Under the pieces are notes generated by a model. That model made no database searches, was not told the origin of the DNA, and saw only the letters and a list, made by a program, of their open reading frames with translations. From assembly GCF_016862375.1 (NCBI RefSeq), contig NZ_BOMV01000080.1:62001-126000 (forward strand): a stretch of DNA of 64,000 bases, in the 5' to 3' direction. This DNA comes from Paractinoplanes rishiriensis (lineage in GTDB: Bacteria; Actinomycetota; Actinomycetes; Mycobacteriales; Micromonosporaceae). The stretch's first letter is position 1, and each line of letters starts with the position of its first letter. This document shows positions 34,059 through 42,919 of this stretch, piece after piece. A program made the translations under genes and the position numbers.

Positions 34059-36435
34059 GACCGATGTCGAACAACTCGTCAAGCAACTCGACCTGGCCGA
34101 GAAGGTCTCGTTGCTGGCCGGACAGGACTTCTGGTCGCTGCCGGCGATCGAGCGGATCGGCCTGCGGTCGCTCGTGATGTCGGACGGCCCGGTGGGCGTA
34201 CGGGGAACTGGTTGGGCTCCCGACGATCCGTCAGTCGCGTTGCCCAGCCCGACCGCCCTCGCGGCCGCGTGGGACCGGGAGCTGGCCGCGACGGCCGGTC
34301 GCCTGCTCGGGCAGGAGGCGCGGCGCAAGGGCGTGGACGTGGTGCTGGGCCCGACCGTCAACCTGCACCGCACTCCACTGGGCGGCCGCCACTTCGAGTG
34401 CTACTCGGAGGATCCACTGCTCAGCGGCGAGATCGCGGTGGGTTTCATGCGCGGCGTCCAGGAACACGGTGTCGGCACGACGGTGAAGCACCTGGTGGGC
34501 AACGACTTCGAGACGGACCGCATGGAGGTCGACGTCCGGATCGGCGAGCGCGCGCTGCGCGAGATCTACCTGGCCCCGTTCGAGCGGGTGGTGGCGGCCG
34601 GCGGCTGGGGTCTGATGAGCGCCTACAACAGCGTGAACGGCACGTCGATGGCGTCGAACGGCCGTATCCAGCAGGAGATCCTCAAGGACGAGTGGGGCTT
34701 CGACGGGATCGTGGTGTCGGACTGGCGCGCCGCCCGCTCCACGGTGGGCGCGGCCCTGGGCGGCCTGGACATCGCCATGCCGGCGCTGGACAACCCGTGG
34801 GGCGCGGCGCTGGTCGAGGCGGTCCGGTCCGGCGAGGTGCCGGAAGAGCTCATCGATGACAAGGTACGCCGCGTGCTGCGCCTGGCCCTGCGTGTCGGCG
34901 CCCTGCCCGGCGGCCCGGCCGTCGATCCGCCCCCGCCGGTGGACGGCGACGCGGTGGCCCACGAGGTGGCGACCCGCTCGTTCGTCCTGGTCCGCAACGA
35001 GAACTTCACCCTGCCGCTGGAGCCGGCCGGCCTGACCCGGGTGGCGATCCTCGGCGCCCTGGCTCTGGACGCCCGGGTACTGGGTGGCGGCAGCGCCCAG
35101 GTCTCCCCGCCGCACACCATCTCCCCGCTGGAGGGCCTGGGCCGGGCATTGTCCGGCGTGGACGTGGAGTATGCGATCGGCGCCGACCCCCGCCCGTTCC
35201 TGCCGGCGGCCCGCGGCCCGCAGTGGTCCGGCTCGACCGTGACAATCGGCTCGCACTCCTTCGGCCTGGACCCCATCGCGATGCGCTGGATCGGCTCACT
35301 GCCCGGCGGCCTGGACCCGCAGGACGTCGACGGCCTCGTCGTCGAGTCCACGTTCACGCCGGATGAATCCGGCGACCACATCTTCGCCATCTCCGGCTTC
35401 GGCACGTTCCAGCTGACCATCGACAACCAGATCCGGTACGAGGGCTCGCTGCACCCCGCCGACACCGGCCGCGCCGAACTGCTGCTGCACCCGCGCGAGC
35501 AGCGGGTCACGGTCCCGTTGACCGCCGGAACTCCCGTGCGCGTGCTCCTGCGCCAGACCATCAAGCGCGGCACGGCCCACTCGATGGCCACCACCCTGGG
35601 CCACCGCCCCCCGTCCCCCGATCCGGACGGCATGATCGAGGAGGCCGTACGCCTGGCCGCCGAGTCCGACGTGGCGGTGGTGGTCGTCGGAACCACCGAA
35701 CAGGTCGAGTCGGAAGGCTTCGACCGCACCTCGCTGTCCCTCCCCGGCCGCCAGGACGAGCTGGTGGCGAAGGTAGCCGCCGCCAACCCCCGCACGGTCG
35801 TGGTCGTAAACGCCGGCTCTCCGGTCCTGATGCCGTGGGCCGACGACGTAGCCGCGATTCTGCTCACCTGGTTTCCCGGCCAGGAGGCCGGCGCCGCCCT
35901 GGCCGACGTTCTGCTCGGCGTGGCCGAGCCCGGCGGCCGTCTCCCCACCACCTGGCCCAAGAGCGAGGCGGACTGCCCCGTTCTGGAGATCGCCCCCCGC
36001 GACGGCTCGCTGGCCTATGACGAGGGCATCTTCGTCGGTTACCGCGGCTGGCTGCGCTCCGGCGTGCAGCCCCGCTTCGCCTTCGGCCACGGCCTCGGCT
36101 ACACCCATTGGCAGTACGAGGAACTGGCCGTCAACACCACCGAAGCCGTAGTCACCCTGACCAACACCGGCGTCCGCACCGGCCGCGAGGTGGTGCAGCT
36201 CTACGTGGCCCCCGCAACCCCCGACGACTCCCGCCCCACCCAGTGGCTCGCCGGCTTCGAAAACGTAGAGGCCCACCCCGACGAGACAGTCACGGTCCGC
36301 ATCCCCCTGCCACCCCGAACCTTCCAGTCCTGGACCACCACAGGCTGGCAAACCTCACCGGGCGAATATCGCATCATCGCCGCCCACGCCCTGGACGACG
36401 CCCGCCTGGAAACCAGAATCACCGTCGAGCCCTGA
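34057..36435 (+). CDS. GH3 beta-glucosidase with PA14 insertion
   Basis: A 792-residue glycoside hydrolase family 3 enzyme, without signal peptide, so intracellular. The N-terminal barrel carries the nucleophile Asp in FDGIVVSDWRAARS (near residue 225) and the substrate lysine-histidine segment TTVKHLVGNDFE. The C-terminal sandwich is interrupted by a PA14-like domain at about residues 390-510 (TFTPDESGDHIFAISGFGTF), and a fibronectin-III-like domain ends the protein. It would hydrolyse cello-oligosaccharides or aryl-glucosides; the CebR-like box at its start supports a cello-oligosaccharide role. Confidence 0.92.
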   Translation: MTDVEQLVKQLDLAEKVSLLAGQDFWSLPAIERIGLRSLVMSDGPVGVRGTGWAPDDPSVALPSPTALAAAWDRELAATAGRLLGQEARRKGVDVVLGPTVNLHRTPLGGRHFECYSEDPLLSGEIAVGFMRGVQEHGVGTTVKHLVGNDFETDRMEVDVRIGERALREIYLAPFERVVAAGGWGLMSAYNSVNGTSMASNGRIQQEILKDEWGFDGIVVSDWRAARSTVGAALGGLDIAMPALDNPWGAALVEAVRSGEVPEELIDDKVRRVLRLALRVGALPGGPAVDPPPPVDGDAVAHEVATRSFVLVRNENFTLPLEPAGLTRVAILGALALDARVLGGGSAQVSPPHTISPLEGLGRALSGVDVEYAIGADPRPFLPAARGPQWSGSTVTIGSHSFGLDPIAMRWIGSLPGGLDPQDVDGLVVESTFTPDESGDHIFAISGFGTFQLTIDNQIRYEGSLHPADTGRAELLLHPREQRVTVPLTAGTPVRVLLRQTIKRGTAHSMATTLGHRPPSPDPDGMIEEAVRLAAESDVAVVVVGTTEQVESEGFDRTSLSLPGRQDELVAKVAAANPRTVVVVNAGSPVLMPWADDVAAILLTWFPGQEAGAALADVLLGVAEPGGRLPTTWPKSEADCPVLEIAPRDGSLAYDEGIFVGYRGWLRSGVQPRFAFGHGLGYTHWQYEELAVNTTEAVVTLTNTGVRTGREVVQLYVAPATPDDSRPTQWLAGFENVEAHPDETVTVRIPLPPRTFQSWTTTGWQTSPGEYRIIAAHALDDARLETRITVEP

Positions 36436-36463
36436 CTTGGCCACCCTTTAGTACGCTAGGTCA

Positions 36464-36505
36464 CATGCCATTTCCGGGGCCCGGATTCTCCCCGGAAATG
36501 GCATG
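36464..36505. terminator. 16-bp perfect inverted repeat after beta-glucosidase
   Basis: CATGCCATTTCCGGGG (36464-36479) and CCCCGGAAATGGCATG (36490-36505) are perfect complements with a 10-base loop. It starts 29 bases after the beta-glucosidase stop. It probably terminates that transcript, but arms this long are unusual and it may be a mobile palindromic element. Confidence 0.6.
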
Positions 36506-36770
36506 ATCGAAAATTAGCGGGCGCCACTCGGGTGGCGAAATAATCGACGCATGCGGCAGCTGCAGCTTTCCCCAGTCCCAACTGTCCACAATGCGCGACC
36601 TCACCGCAGCCCGCTCCTACTCCCCCGAGGCCACCGAATTCCGCCGCACCCACCAACGCCACCGAGACTGGGGCCAGACTGGGGCCTAGCACAACGCCAC
36701 GCCCAAAAACTGCACCGCACCCAACGCCAATGCCAACGCCAGGCGAGCGGCGCCCTACCCCAGACACCAC

Positions 36771-37430
36771 TCAATCCCCGAACCCCTCCACAAGCCGAGC
36801 CTCTCCCCCACCGCACGCGGCCCCCACAGCCGCCCCGCTCGGCACCACCCCGGCCAACACCCCGCCCGGCACCACCCCGGCCAGCACCACCCCGGCCAGC
36901 ACCACCCCGGACGGCACCACCCCGGACGGCACCACCCCGGACGGTGTCCACTTTGCCGGCCACGCCGACAGAGCGAGCCGCGCACTCACCACCGGCCCGA
37001 GCACTGCGTGCGTTGTCCGCACCGCCCCCGCCGCCGACCCCGCCACCAGCACCAATGCCCCAAGCACCGTCGCCAGCAGCACCAAGGCCCCCATTGCAAA
37101 CTCCGCGGCCAGCGCCTTCGCGCCCGACAGCGCCACCACCGCAGGCAGCGCCACCACCACAGACAGCACCACCACCACAGACAGCACCACCACCGGCGCC
37201 TCGAACGCCGGCGCCGCGAGCACCGCAGCGACTGCGACTGCGACTGCGACTGCGACTGCGACCAACATCCCAGGCGGGACTAAATTCACGGCGGCCGGTT
37301 CCGCCACTGCGCCGGGCCGCGCCATCGCAGCACGTGCGGCAGTCACTGTTCTCAGCATCGTCACCGAGACCGCGAGCAGGAGCCCTCCCCCCGGCGCGGC
37401 CTGGCTGCCTCCTCGCAGCGGTCGCCGCAA
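36771..37430 (-). CDS. Uncertain hydrophobic repeat protein
   Basis: A candidate 219-residue frame on the minus strand (TTG 37430; ATG 37358 also possible). It would encode several hydrophobic stretches (GMLVAVAVAVAVAVAAVLAA, VVVLSVVVVLSVVVALPAVV, MGALVLLATVLGALVLVAGS), then repeats of PSGVV and LAGVV. The same DNA is also open on the plus strand as a Thr/Pro/Ala-rich chain with TTPDG repeats. Neither reading has a recognised domain or a convincing start site. The hydrophobic runs slightly favour the minus strand. It may be no gene at all. Confidence 0.22.
   Translation of the reverse strand: MRRPLRGGSQAAPGGGLLLAVSVTMLRTVTAARAAMARPGAVAEPAAVNLVPPGMLVAVAVAVAVAVAAVLAAPAFEAPVVVLSVVVVLSVVVALPAVVALSGAKALAAEFAMGALVLLATVLGALVLVAGSAAGAVRTTHAVLGPVVSARLALSAWPAKWTPSGVVPSGVVPSGVVLAGVVLAGVVPGGVLAGVVPSGAAVGAACGGGEARLVEGFGD
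36841..36953. repeat. 15-bp tandem repeat, about seven units
   Basis: A unit of the form GGCACCACCCCGGCC/GAC recurs about seven times, three of the last copies being identical GGCACCACCCCGGAC. It encodes TTPDG/TTPAS on plus or PSGVV/LAGVV on minus. Confidence 0.8.
37146..37263. repeat. 18-bp and 6-bp tandem repeats
   Basis: An 18-base unit AGC(A/G)CCACCACCACAGAC occurs twice plus a partial third copy at about 37147-37195. Further on, GCGACT is repeated five times followed by GCGACC (37228-37263). Both repeat lengths are multiples of three, so copy-number change preserves frame on either strand. Confidence 0.8.
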
Positions 37431-37857
37431 CCGCTAACGCAGCCACCACCGGCAGCATCGCGAGCGCCTTCCGTGCCGCCTTCCATCAACCCACGACGCG
37501 AAAGCTCTATACAGGGCTCCCCCGGTCCAGGGCGGCGACGAAATACCAATTAACTCCGCGGTACTGCGAAGGGCGCCGCCAAAACAATTCGCCGGTGGGG
37601 CGTTAATTCGGCTATTTCTGCCTGCCTGTCGTGCGCTGATGGCTGCGGTGGGGCGGGAATGCGCCCGTCCTCCATGAGCCGTCAGCAGGATTGGCGCGCG
37701 CTGCACTCTGCAGGAGCGGCTGAATAGGCAGTTGTTGAAGACCTTGAACGAGCTGGTCGAGCTATTTCATGACGGCCGCCTCCGGTACAAGATGTCGGTA
37801 CTAGGTCATCAGCGCGATCGCGCGCAGTGTTGGCCGTCCGGGGCGGCTGCGGGCGGG
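37431..37857. other. Intergenic segment of lower GC, no confident gene
   Basis: This 427-base stretch lacks a supported gene. It is locally AT-richer than its neighbours (around 37500-37620 and 37720-37810). A short plus frame from TTG 37732 reads KTLNELVELFHDGRLRYKMS, then SVLGHQRD, before running antisense into the ABC transporter gene; it looks protein-like for about 35 codons but has no family and no proper stop of its own. It may be a gene remnant. Confidence 0.4.
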
Positions 37858-39588
37858 CTAGGAGCGGGACTGCCACGCCTCCCACAGCTCGGCGTAGCGG
37901 CCGCCGGACGCCGCCAGTTCGGCGTGGGTGCCCTGTTCGACCACGGCGCCGTGTTCGAGCACCACTATGCGATCTGCGGCTGCCGCCTGGGTCAGCCGAT
38001 GTGCCACTACCAGCGTGGTGCGGCCCCTCGTGGCCGCCAGTGCGGACTCCTCCAGGGCCCGTGCGCCAGCGCTGCCGGCCTCGGCCGTTGCCTCGTCCAG
38101 GATGGCCACGGCCGGGTCCAGCAGCACCAGGCGGGCCAGGGCCAGTTGTTGCGCCTGGGCCGCGGTCAGCGGGTGGGCGCCCTCACCAACCGGAGTGTGC
38201 ACGTCCTCGGGTAGCGCCGACGCCCATTCCAGCGCACCCACCGTCGCCAGTGCCTCTTTCACCTGCTCGTCCGATGCCGCCGGGCGCGCCAGGCGTACGT
38301 CCTCAATCAAGGGGCCGGCGAAGACGTGGGCCTCCTGGCTGATCAACGCTATTACCCCGGGCGCCAGCCGATCGACCGAGATTCCGCCCGCCGTCGCCTT
38401 GCCCGCACCGGGACGCAGGATGCCCGCCGCTATCGACGCCACCGTTGTCTTCCCCGCCCCGGTCGAGCCCACCAGCGCCACCCTTTCCCCCGGCGCCACC
38501 CGCAGTGTGATGTCGCGCAGGACCGGCACCCGCTCGTCGTACGCGAAACTCACCTCGCACAACATCAGGTCCGCAGTGGACAGCCGCACCAACCCGGCCG
38601 GCGGCACCGGCAGCGTTCCCACGCCGACCAGGCGGGCCAGGCTGGCACCGGCCGCCTGGATCTGGTCGAACGTGAACAGGATCGTCGAGACCGGGTTGAA
38701 CAGGCGGTGGAACAGCAGCGCCGCCGCGGCCGTCTCGCCCACCGTCACCCAGCCCGCCCGGACGAACCAGAAACCCGCCACCAGGATTGTTGCCAGGCCC
38801 ACGAACTCGGCCCTGTTCATCCGCCCCACGAAGCGCGTGAACAGCGTGAACACCCCGACCGACAGGTCTCGGGCGCGGGCCGACGCCGCCTCGATACCGG
38901 TCAGGTGCCGGCTTTCGAGGCGGTACGCGTGCACCGTGCGCACCCCCTGAAGGCTCTCCACCAGGAGTTGCGAGCGCGAGCCCACCGCCGCCCGTTCCCG
39001 GGCGTAGATCGGGGCCGAGCGCGGCAGATACCAGCGCAGCGCCACCAGGTAGAGCGGCATGGCCGCGAGCCCGGCCAGCCCCAACCGCCAGTCCAGGCCG
39101 AACATCGCCGTCACGCTCAGCGCCGCGAGCAGCACCGCCGAGATCACCGTGGGCAGGATCTCGGCCGCCGCCGTGCCGATCGCCGCCACGTCCGCGCCCA
39201 CCCGGGACAGCAGGTCACCACGGCCGGTCCGGTCCAGCACCGTGGCCGGCAGCCGCAGCGCCACCCCCACCGTCTGTTCCCGCAGGACCGCCAGAATCCG
39301 CTCGCCGAGCCGGCTGACCAGCGTCGTGGTCGCGCCGGACGCGATGCCGCCGATCAGGGCCGCCACCGTGACCAGCACCGCGATCGGCACGAGTGCACCG
39401 GGCCGCGCGCCGCCGCGTACCAGATCAACCAGCCGGCCCAGCGCAGTCACCGGAACCACCGACGCCGTTGCCGCCACCAACCCGGCCGCGATGGTCACCG
39501 CGAGTTCCATCCGCCGGACCCGCAGCTGGCCGACCACCCAGGCCCCGGTACGCCCCCGCGACGCCACCGGCAACGCATCCGTCGTCAT
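37858..39588 (-). CDS. ABC exporter half-transporter with degenerate signature motif
   Basis: A 576-residue type IV ABC exporter: six-helix membrane domain (residues about 20-310) and an ATPase domain. Walker A VALVGSTGAGKTTV, Walker B AVAILDEATAEAGS with the catalytic Glu, and the H-loop VVAHRLTQ are intact. The ABC signature is LTAAQAQQLAL instead of LSGGQ. It starts inside the stop of the upstream partner (ATGA 39585-39588), so the two form a heterodimer. Together they offer one complete ATP site: Walker A and B from this chain and LSGGQ from the other. Substrate unknown. Confidence 0.9.
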   Translation of the reverse strand: MTTDALPVASRGRTGAWVVGQLRVRRMELAVTIAAGLVAATASVVPVTALGRLVDLVRGGARPGALVPIAVLVTVAALIGGIASGATTTLVSRLGERILAVLREQTVGVALRLPATVLDRTGRGDLLSRVGADVAAIGTAAAEILPTVISAVLLAALSVTAMFGLDWRLGLAGLAAMPLYLVALRWYLPRSAPIYARERAAVGSRSQLLVESLQGVRTVHAYRLESRHLTGIEAASARARDLSVGVFTLFTRFVGRMNRAEFVGLATILVAGFWFVRAGWVTVGETAAAALLFHRLFNPVSTILFTFDQIQAAGASLARLVGVGTLPVPPAGLVRLSTADLMLCEVSFAYDERVPVLRDITLRVAPGERVALVGSTGAGKTTVASIAAGILRPGAGKATAGGISVDRLAPGVIALISQEAHVFAGPLIEDVRLARPAASDEQVKEALATVGALEWASALPEDVHTPVGEGAHPLTAAQAQQLALARLVLLDPAVAILDEATAEAGSAGARALEESALAATRGRTTLVVAHRLTQAAAADRIVVLEHGAVVEQGTHAELAASGGRYAELWEAWQSRS

Positions 39589-41108
39589 CGCAGCACCGCC
39601 GCCCGGTACCCGGGATCGGCCGCACCGAGCGACGCGTGCGTGCCGGTCGCCACCACCTCGCCGTCGCGCAGCACCACCACCCGGTCGGTGACCGCGAGCA
39701 GGGCGGGACTGGTGGTGACGATCAGCGTGCCGAACGTGGAGCCGGGCCGGTGCCGCAGGTCGCGGATGCCGCGCGCGATGGCGTGCTCGGTGACCGCGTC
39801 GACCGCCGTGGTGGGGTCGTGCAGCACCAGCAGCCGGGGCCGGGCGAGCAGCGCGCGGGCCAGCGCGAGCCGCTGCCGCTGCCCGCCGGAGAGGGCCGCA
39901 CCGCGTTCGGAAATGGTGTGGTCGAGTCCGTCGGGGTGGGCGGCCACCACGTCGTCGGCGGCCGAGGCGCGCAGCACGTCGTCGAGACCGTCCGATGCGG
40001 ACAACACCACGTTCTCCCGGATGGTGCCGGAGAACAGTTCCGGGTCGTGCGGCGCCACCAGCACGTCGGGTGACCCGTCGTCGTAGAGCTGGACCAGCCC
40101 TACCGGGTCGGTCTCGGCGACCACACCGAGGATCTCGCCGGACGCGGGCAGCACCGGCGGATCACCCGCCGTTTCCACCGCCGGCGAGGCGCGCAGCACG
40201 TCGGCGATCCGGTCGGCGGACGCGCGGGCGGTGGCGATCCAGCCGGGCGCCGCGGACAGCGCCCCGAACGGTTCGCCGAGGAACGCGGCCAGCCCGATCA
40301 CCGTGATCAGTTCGCCGGCGCTGATCCGGCCGGTCAGCGCGAACCACCCGGCCAGGATCGCGATGCCGCAGGCCAGCAGCGTGCTCACGGTGATCGAGGC
40401 GGCCTGGAACAACCCCTGTGTCCGGGCCGCCAGCAGGGTGGCCCGCAGCGCCTCCCGGCTGACCTCCCGGTAGCGCGCGTCGGCCGCCTCCTGCGCACCG
40501 ATCCCGCGCAGCGGCCGCAGCCCGGTGACCAGGTCGGTGGCGGTCGACGAGGCCCGGCCGGCCACTTCCTGCCGGGTGGCGACCCGCCGGGCGATGCGCG
40601 GCGCGGCCCGCTGCAGGCCGATCAGCACGACCGGGGTGCCGACCAGCACCACGAGCCCCAGCGGCACCGAGATGAGGCACAGCCCCAGGCCGCTGACCGT
40701 GGTGGCGACCAGCGCCCCGATGATCCGCGGGATGTAGTCGAGCAGGTACGACGCATGGTCCGCGTCGGTGGTCGAGATGGTCAGCACGTCGCCGGTGCGG
40801 TTTTCGGCCCGCGGGTCGAGCACCTTGGCCGCGACCTCCAGCCGCAGCGCGTGCGATTCGTCGGCGAGCGCCCGCATGAGCAGCCGCGCCCCGGTCCGGT
40901 ACGCGACGGTGAGCAGCAGGAACAGCAGCCCCAGCAGCCCCACCCAGGTGACCAGCCGGAGGAACGAGCCGGTCGCCACGGCCAGGTCCACGGTCTCCCC
41001 GATCACCACCGGTACCAGCGCCTCGCAGGCCTGGTGCAACGCCACCAGGAGGCAGCCGGCCAACAATCGCCATCGGTTCCGGGCGATGGCCCGCCGCAGG
41101 ATGTTCAT
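39585..41108 (-). CDS. ABC exporter half-transporter lacking Walker A
   Basis: A 507-residue partner of the exporter above. The membrane domain (residues about 1-300) is normal. In the ATPase domain the P-loop is missing: where GxxGxGKS should be, the sequence reads GEILGVVAETDPVGLVQLYD. The Q-loop region HDPELFSGTIRENV and a perfect LSGGQRQRLALARAL are present. Walker B reads LLVLHDPTTAVD, with Pro in place of the catalytic Glu. It therefore cannot hydrolyse ATP by itself but supplies the signature motif to the partner's site. Confidence 0.9.
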   Translation of the reverse strand: MNILRRAIARNRWRLLAGCLLVALHQACEALVPVVIGETVDLAVATGSFLRLVTWVGLLGLLFLLLTVAYRTGARLLMRALADESHALRLEVAAKVLDPRAENRTGDVLTISTTDADHASYLLDYIPRIIGALVATTVSGLGLCLISVPLGLVVLVGTPVVLIGLQRAAPRIARRVATRQEVAGRASSTATDLVTGLRPLRGIGAQEAADARYREVSREALRATLLAARTQGLFQAASITVSTLLACGIAILAGWFALTGRISAGELITVIGLAAFLGEPFGALSAAPGWIATARASADRIADVLRASPAVETAGDPPVLPASGEILGVVAETDPVGLVQLYDDGSPDVLVAPHDPELFSGTIRENVVLSASDGLDDVLRASAADDVVAAHPDGLDHTISERGAALSGGQRQRLALARALLARPRLLVLHDPTTAVDAVTEHAIARGIRDLRHRPGSTFGTLIVTTSPALLAVTDRVVVLRDGEVVATGTHASLGAADPGYRAAVLR

Positions 41109-41198
41109 CGGCTTCGACCTTTTCGCGGTTGGCGTGTCGAATCAAGTGCCCAGAGTTAGCTCCACGGCATGTGATAACTCTCAGTAATGTCAACCTCT

Positions 41199-41226
41199 TT
41201 GACTCTGCGTAGTTTTTGGCTATAGT
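41199..41226 (+). promoter_or_regulatory. Candidate sigma-70-type promoter of the GNAT gene
   Basis: TTGACT (41199-41204) and TATAGT (41221-41226) are separated by 16 bases in an AT-rich divergent region, 110 bases before ATG 41336. On the opposite strand TTGACA (41193-41188) could serve the ABC exporter operon, but no clear -10 is seen there. Confidence 0.5.
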
Positions 41227-41335
41227 CGGATGCGTCCGATTCACCCGAAATAGCCGCTCACAGCGTCGCCCGCTCCCAGGGCAACGTCACGTTGAGTAAG
41301 GTCCCCGCGGCTGGTCGTTGCGAAAGGTTCTGATC

Positions 41336-42169
41336 ATGTCCTACAACCTCCCCGAGGGAACCGTTCGCAAGCTGGTCGCCACCGCGTTCACCAACCACAC
41401 CTCGACGGCCCGCTTCGTCGGCCTCGCGGTCGGCCCGCACACCCCGCTGGCCGATGTGGCCCGCACCGTGGAGCGGCAGGTGTTCGAGGAGACCTTCGGC
41501 ATGGACGCGGCCGCCATGTCCGCCGAGTACCGCCGGTACGAGGACGACAGCCTGTTCTTCGTGGTCCTGGACCGCCGGACCGGCCTGCCGGCGGGCGCGG
41601 CCCGGGTGATCGACGGCGGCGGCAAGACCCTGGACGACGCGCCGGACTGCATCGACGTGCCGCTGTCCACCATCGTCGGGCTGCACGACCTGCACACCGG
41701 CCGGATCTGGGACTTCGCCACGCTCGCGGTGCTGCCCGCGTACCGGGGCGTGCGGGCCGGGGTGGCGGTCAGCGCGATGCTGTACCGCACCTTCCTCAAC
41801 GCGGGACGGCTGGCCGGCGTACGCCACATCGTCGCGATGCTGGACCACCGCGCCCACCGCAACCTCAAGCTGATCGGCGTGGAGTTCACGCCGATGGCCG
41901 GCTCGGACCCGGTCGAGTACCTCGGCTCGTCCTCCACCGAGGCGCTGCACGTGCTGTTCGACGACCTCGAGCCGTCGATCGCCCGACAGTGCGAGCGGCT
42001 CCGCCAGAACACCGCCAATACCGGCGAGATCGACGGCCGCGGGCTGCGCCGCCTGCTCACCCGCCGGACCGCCGCCCGGGTCGCCTACCAGGTGCACTCC
42101 GGCATGGGCCTGGACGAGCACATCCTGCTGCCCGCCCTGGACCGCCGCCGCCTGATCCGCCAGCGCTAA
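41336..42169 (+). CDS. GNAT-fold acyltransferase, N-acyl-amino-acid synthase-like
   Basis: A 277-residue protein. The central IWDFATLAVLPAYRGVRAGV is the acyl-CoA/ACP-binding strand-loop of the GNAT superfamily and is close in pattern to FeeM-type N-acyl amino acid synthases and acyl-homoserine-lactone synthases. EYRRYEDDSLFFVVLDRRTG precedes it. ATG 41336 is chosen because AAAGG lies 8 bases upstream. Donor and acceptor are unknown. It is divergent from the ABC exporter, which could export its product; that is inference. Confidence 0.65.
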   Translation: MSYNLPEGTVRKLVATAFTNHTSTARFVGLAVGPHTPLADVARTVERQVFEETFGMDAAAMSAEYRRYEDDSLFFVVLDRRTGLPAGAARVIDGGGKTLDDAPDCIDVPLSTIVGLHDLHTGRIWDFATLAVLPAYRGVRAGVAVSAMLYRTFLNAGRLAGVRHIVAMLDHRAHRNLKLIGVEFTPMAGSDPVEYLGSSSTEALHVLFDDLEPSIARQCERLRQNTANTGEIDGRGLRRLLTRRTAARVAYQVHSGMGLDEHILLPALDRRRLIRQR

Positions 42170-42174
42170 TCAGA

Positions 42175-42909
42175 TCACCAGCGGCTCAGGCGGGCGGAGA
42201 GCACCGCCAAGGCGGCCACCCCGGCAGTGGAGGTACGCAGCACATCGCGGCCCAGCCGCACGGCCGTCGCCCCCGCCGCCACGAACTCCGCGAGTTCCCG
42301 GGTGTCGATGCCGCCCTCCGGGCCTACCACCAGCACGATCTCGCCGGACGCCGGCAGCGCCGCGGCGGCCAGCCGCTCGGTCGCCTCCTCGTGCAGCACG
42401 AACCCGGCGGCCGCGCCGGCCAGCCGGGCCGCCACCTGCCTCGTCGAGCAGTCCGGCGCGCCACCCACCACCGGCAGCCACGACCGGCGGGCCTGCTTGG
42501 CCGCCTCGCGCGCGGTCGACACCCACTTCTCGCGGGCCCTGGCACCGCGGTCACCGCGCCACTGCGCCACCGACCGGGCGGCCGACCACGGCACGATCTC
42601 GTCCACCCCGACCTCGGTCATCGCCTGCACCGCCAACTCGCCCCGGTCGCCCTTGGCGATGCCCTGCACCACCACGAGCCGCGGGTCGGCGGCGGCTTCG
42701 TGCTCGCGCCCGGTGATAGTCAGCTCGACCGTGCCCCGGCCCACCGCGGTCACCTCGGCCACCGCCGTGCCGCCGCGGCCGTCGGCGAGGAACAGCGTCT
42801 CGCCGGGGCGCATCCGCTGCACGGTGGCGGCGTGATGGCCCTCGGGACCGGCCAGCGTGCAGGACGGGCCGGCGGGCAGGTCGTCGACCAGGAACAACGG
42901 TGCGGACAC
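42175..42909 (-). CDS. rsmE: 16S rRNA m3U1498 methyltransferase
   Basis: A 244-residue SPOUT methyltransferase that methylates U1498 of 16S rRNA. Landmarks are GPEGHHAATVQRMRPGETLF at the N-terminus, GDRGELAVQAMTEVGVDEIV, REAAKQARRSWLPVV and the SAM-binding knot IVLVVGPEGGIDTRELAEF with LRTSTAGVAAL. In most actinobacteria it follows dnaJ directly; here dnaJ is 15.5 kb away. Confidence 0.95.
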   Translation of the reverse strand: MSAPLFLVDDLPAGPSCTLAGPEGHHAATVQRMRPGETLFLADGRGGTAVAEVTAVGRGTVELTITGREHEAAADPRLVVVQGIAKGDRGELAVQAMTEVGVDEIVPWSAARSVAQWRGDRGARAREKWVSTAREAAKQARRSWLPVVGGAPDCSTRQVAARLAGAAAGFVLHEEATERLAAAALPASGEIVLVVGPEGGIDTRELAEFVAAGATAVRLGRDVLRTSTAGVAALAVLSARLSRW

Positions 42910-42919
42910 CGGAGGGACG

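Noticed and set aside
36841..37263. Possible CRISPR array
   Set aside because: The repeats are contiguous 15-, 18- and 6-base tandem units without spacers, and there are no cas genes.
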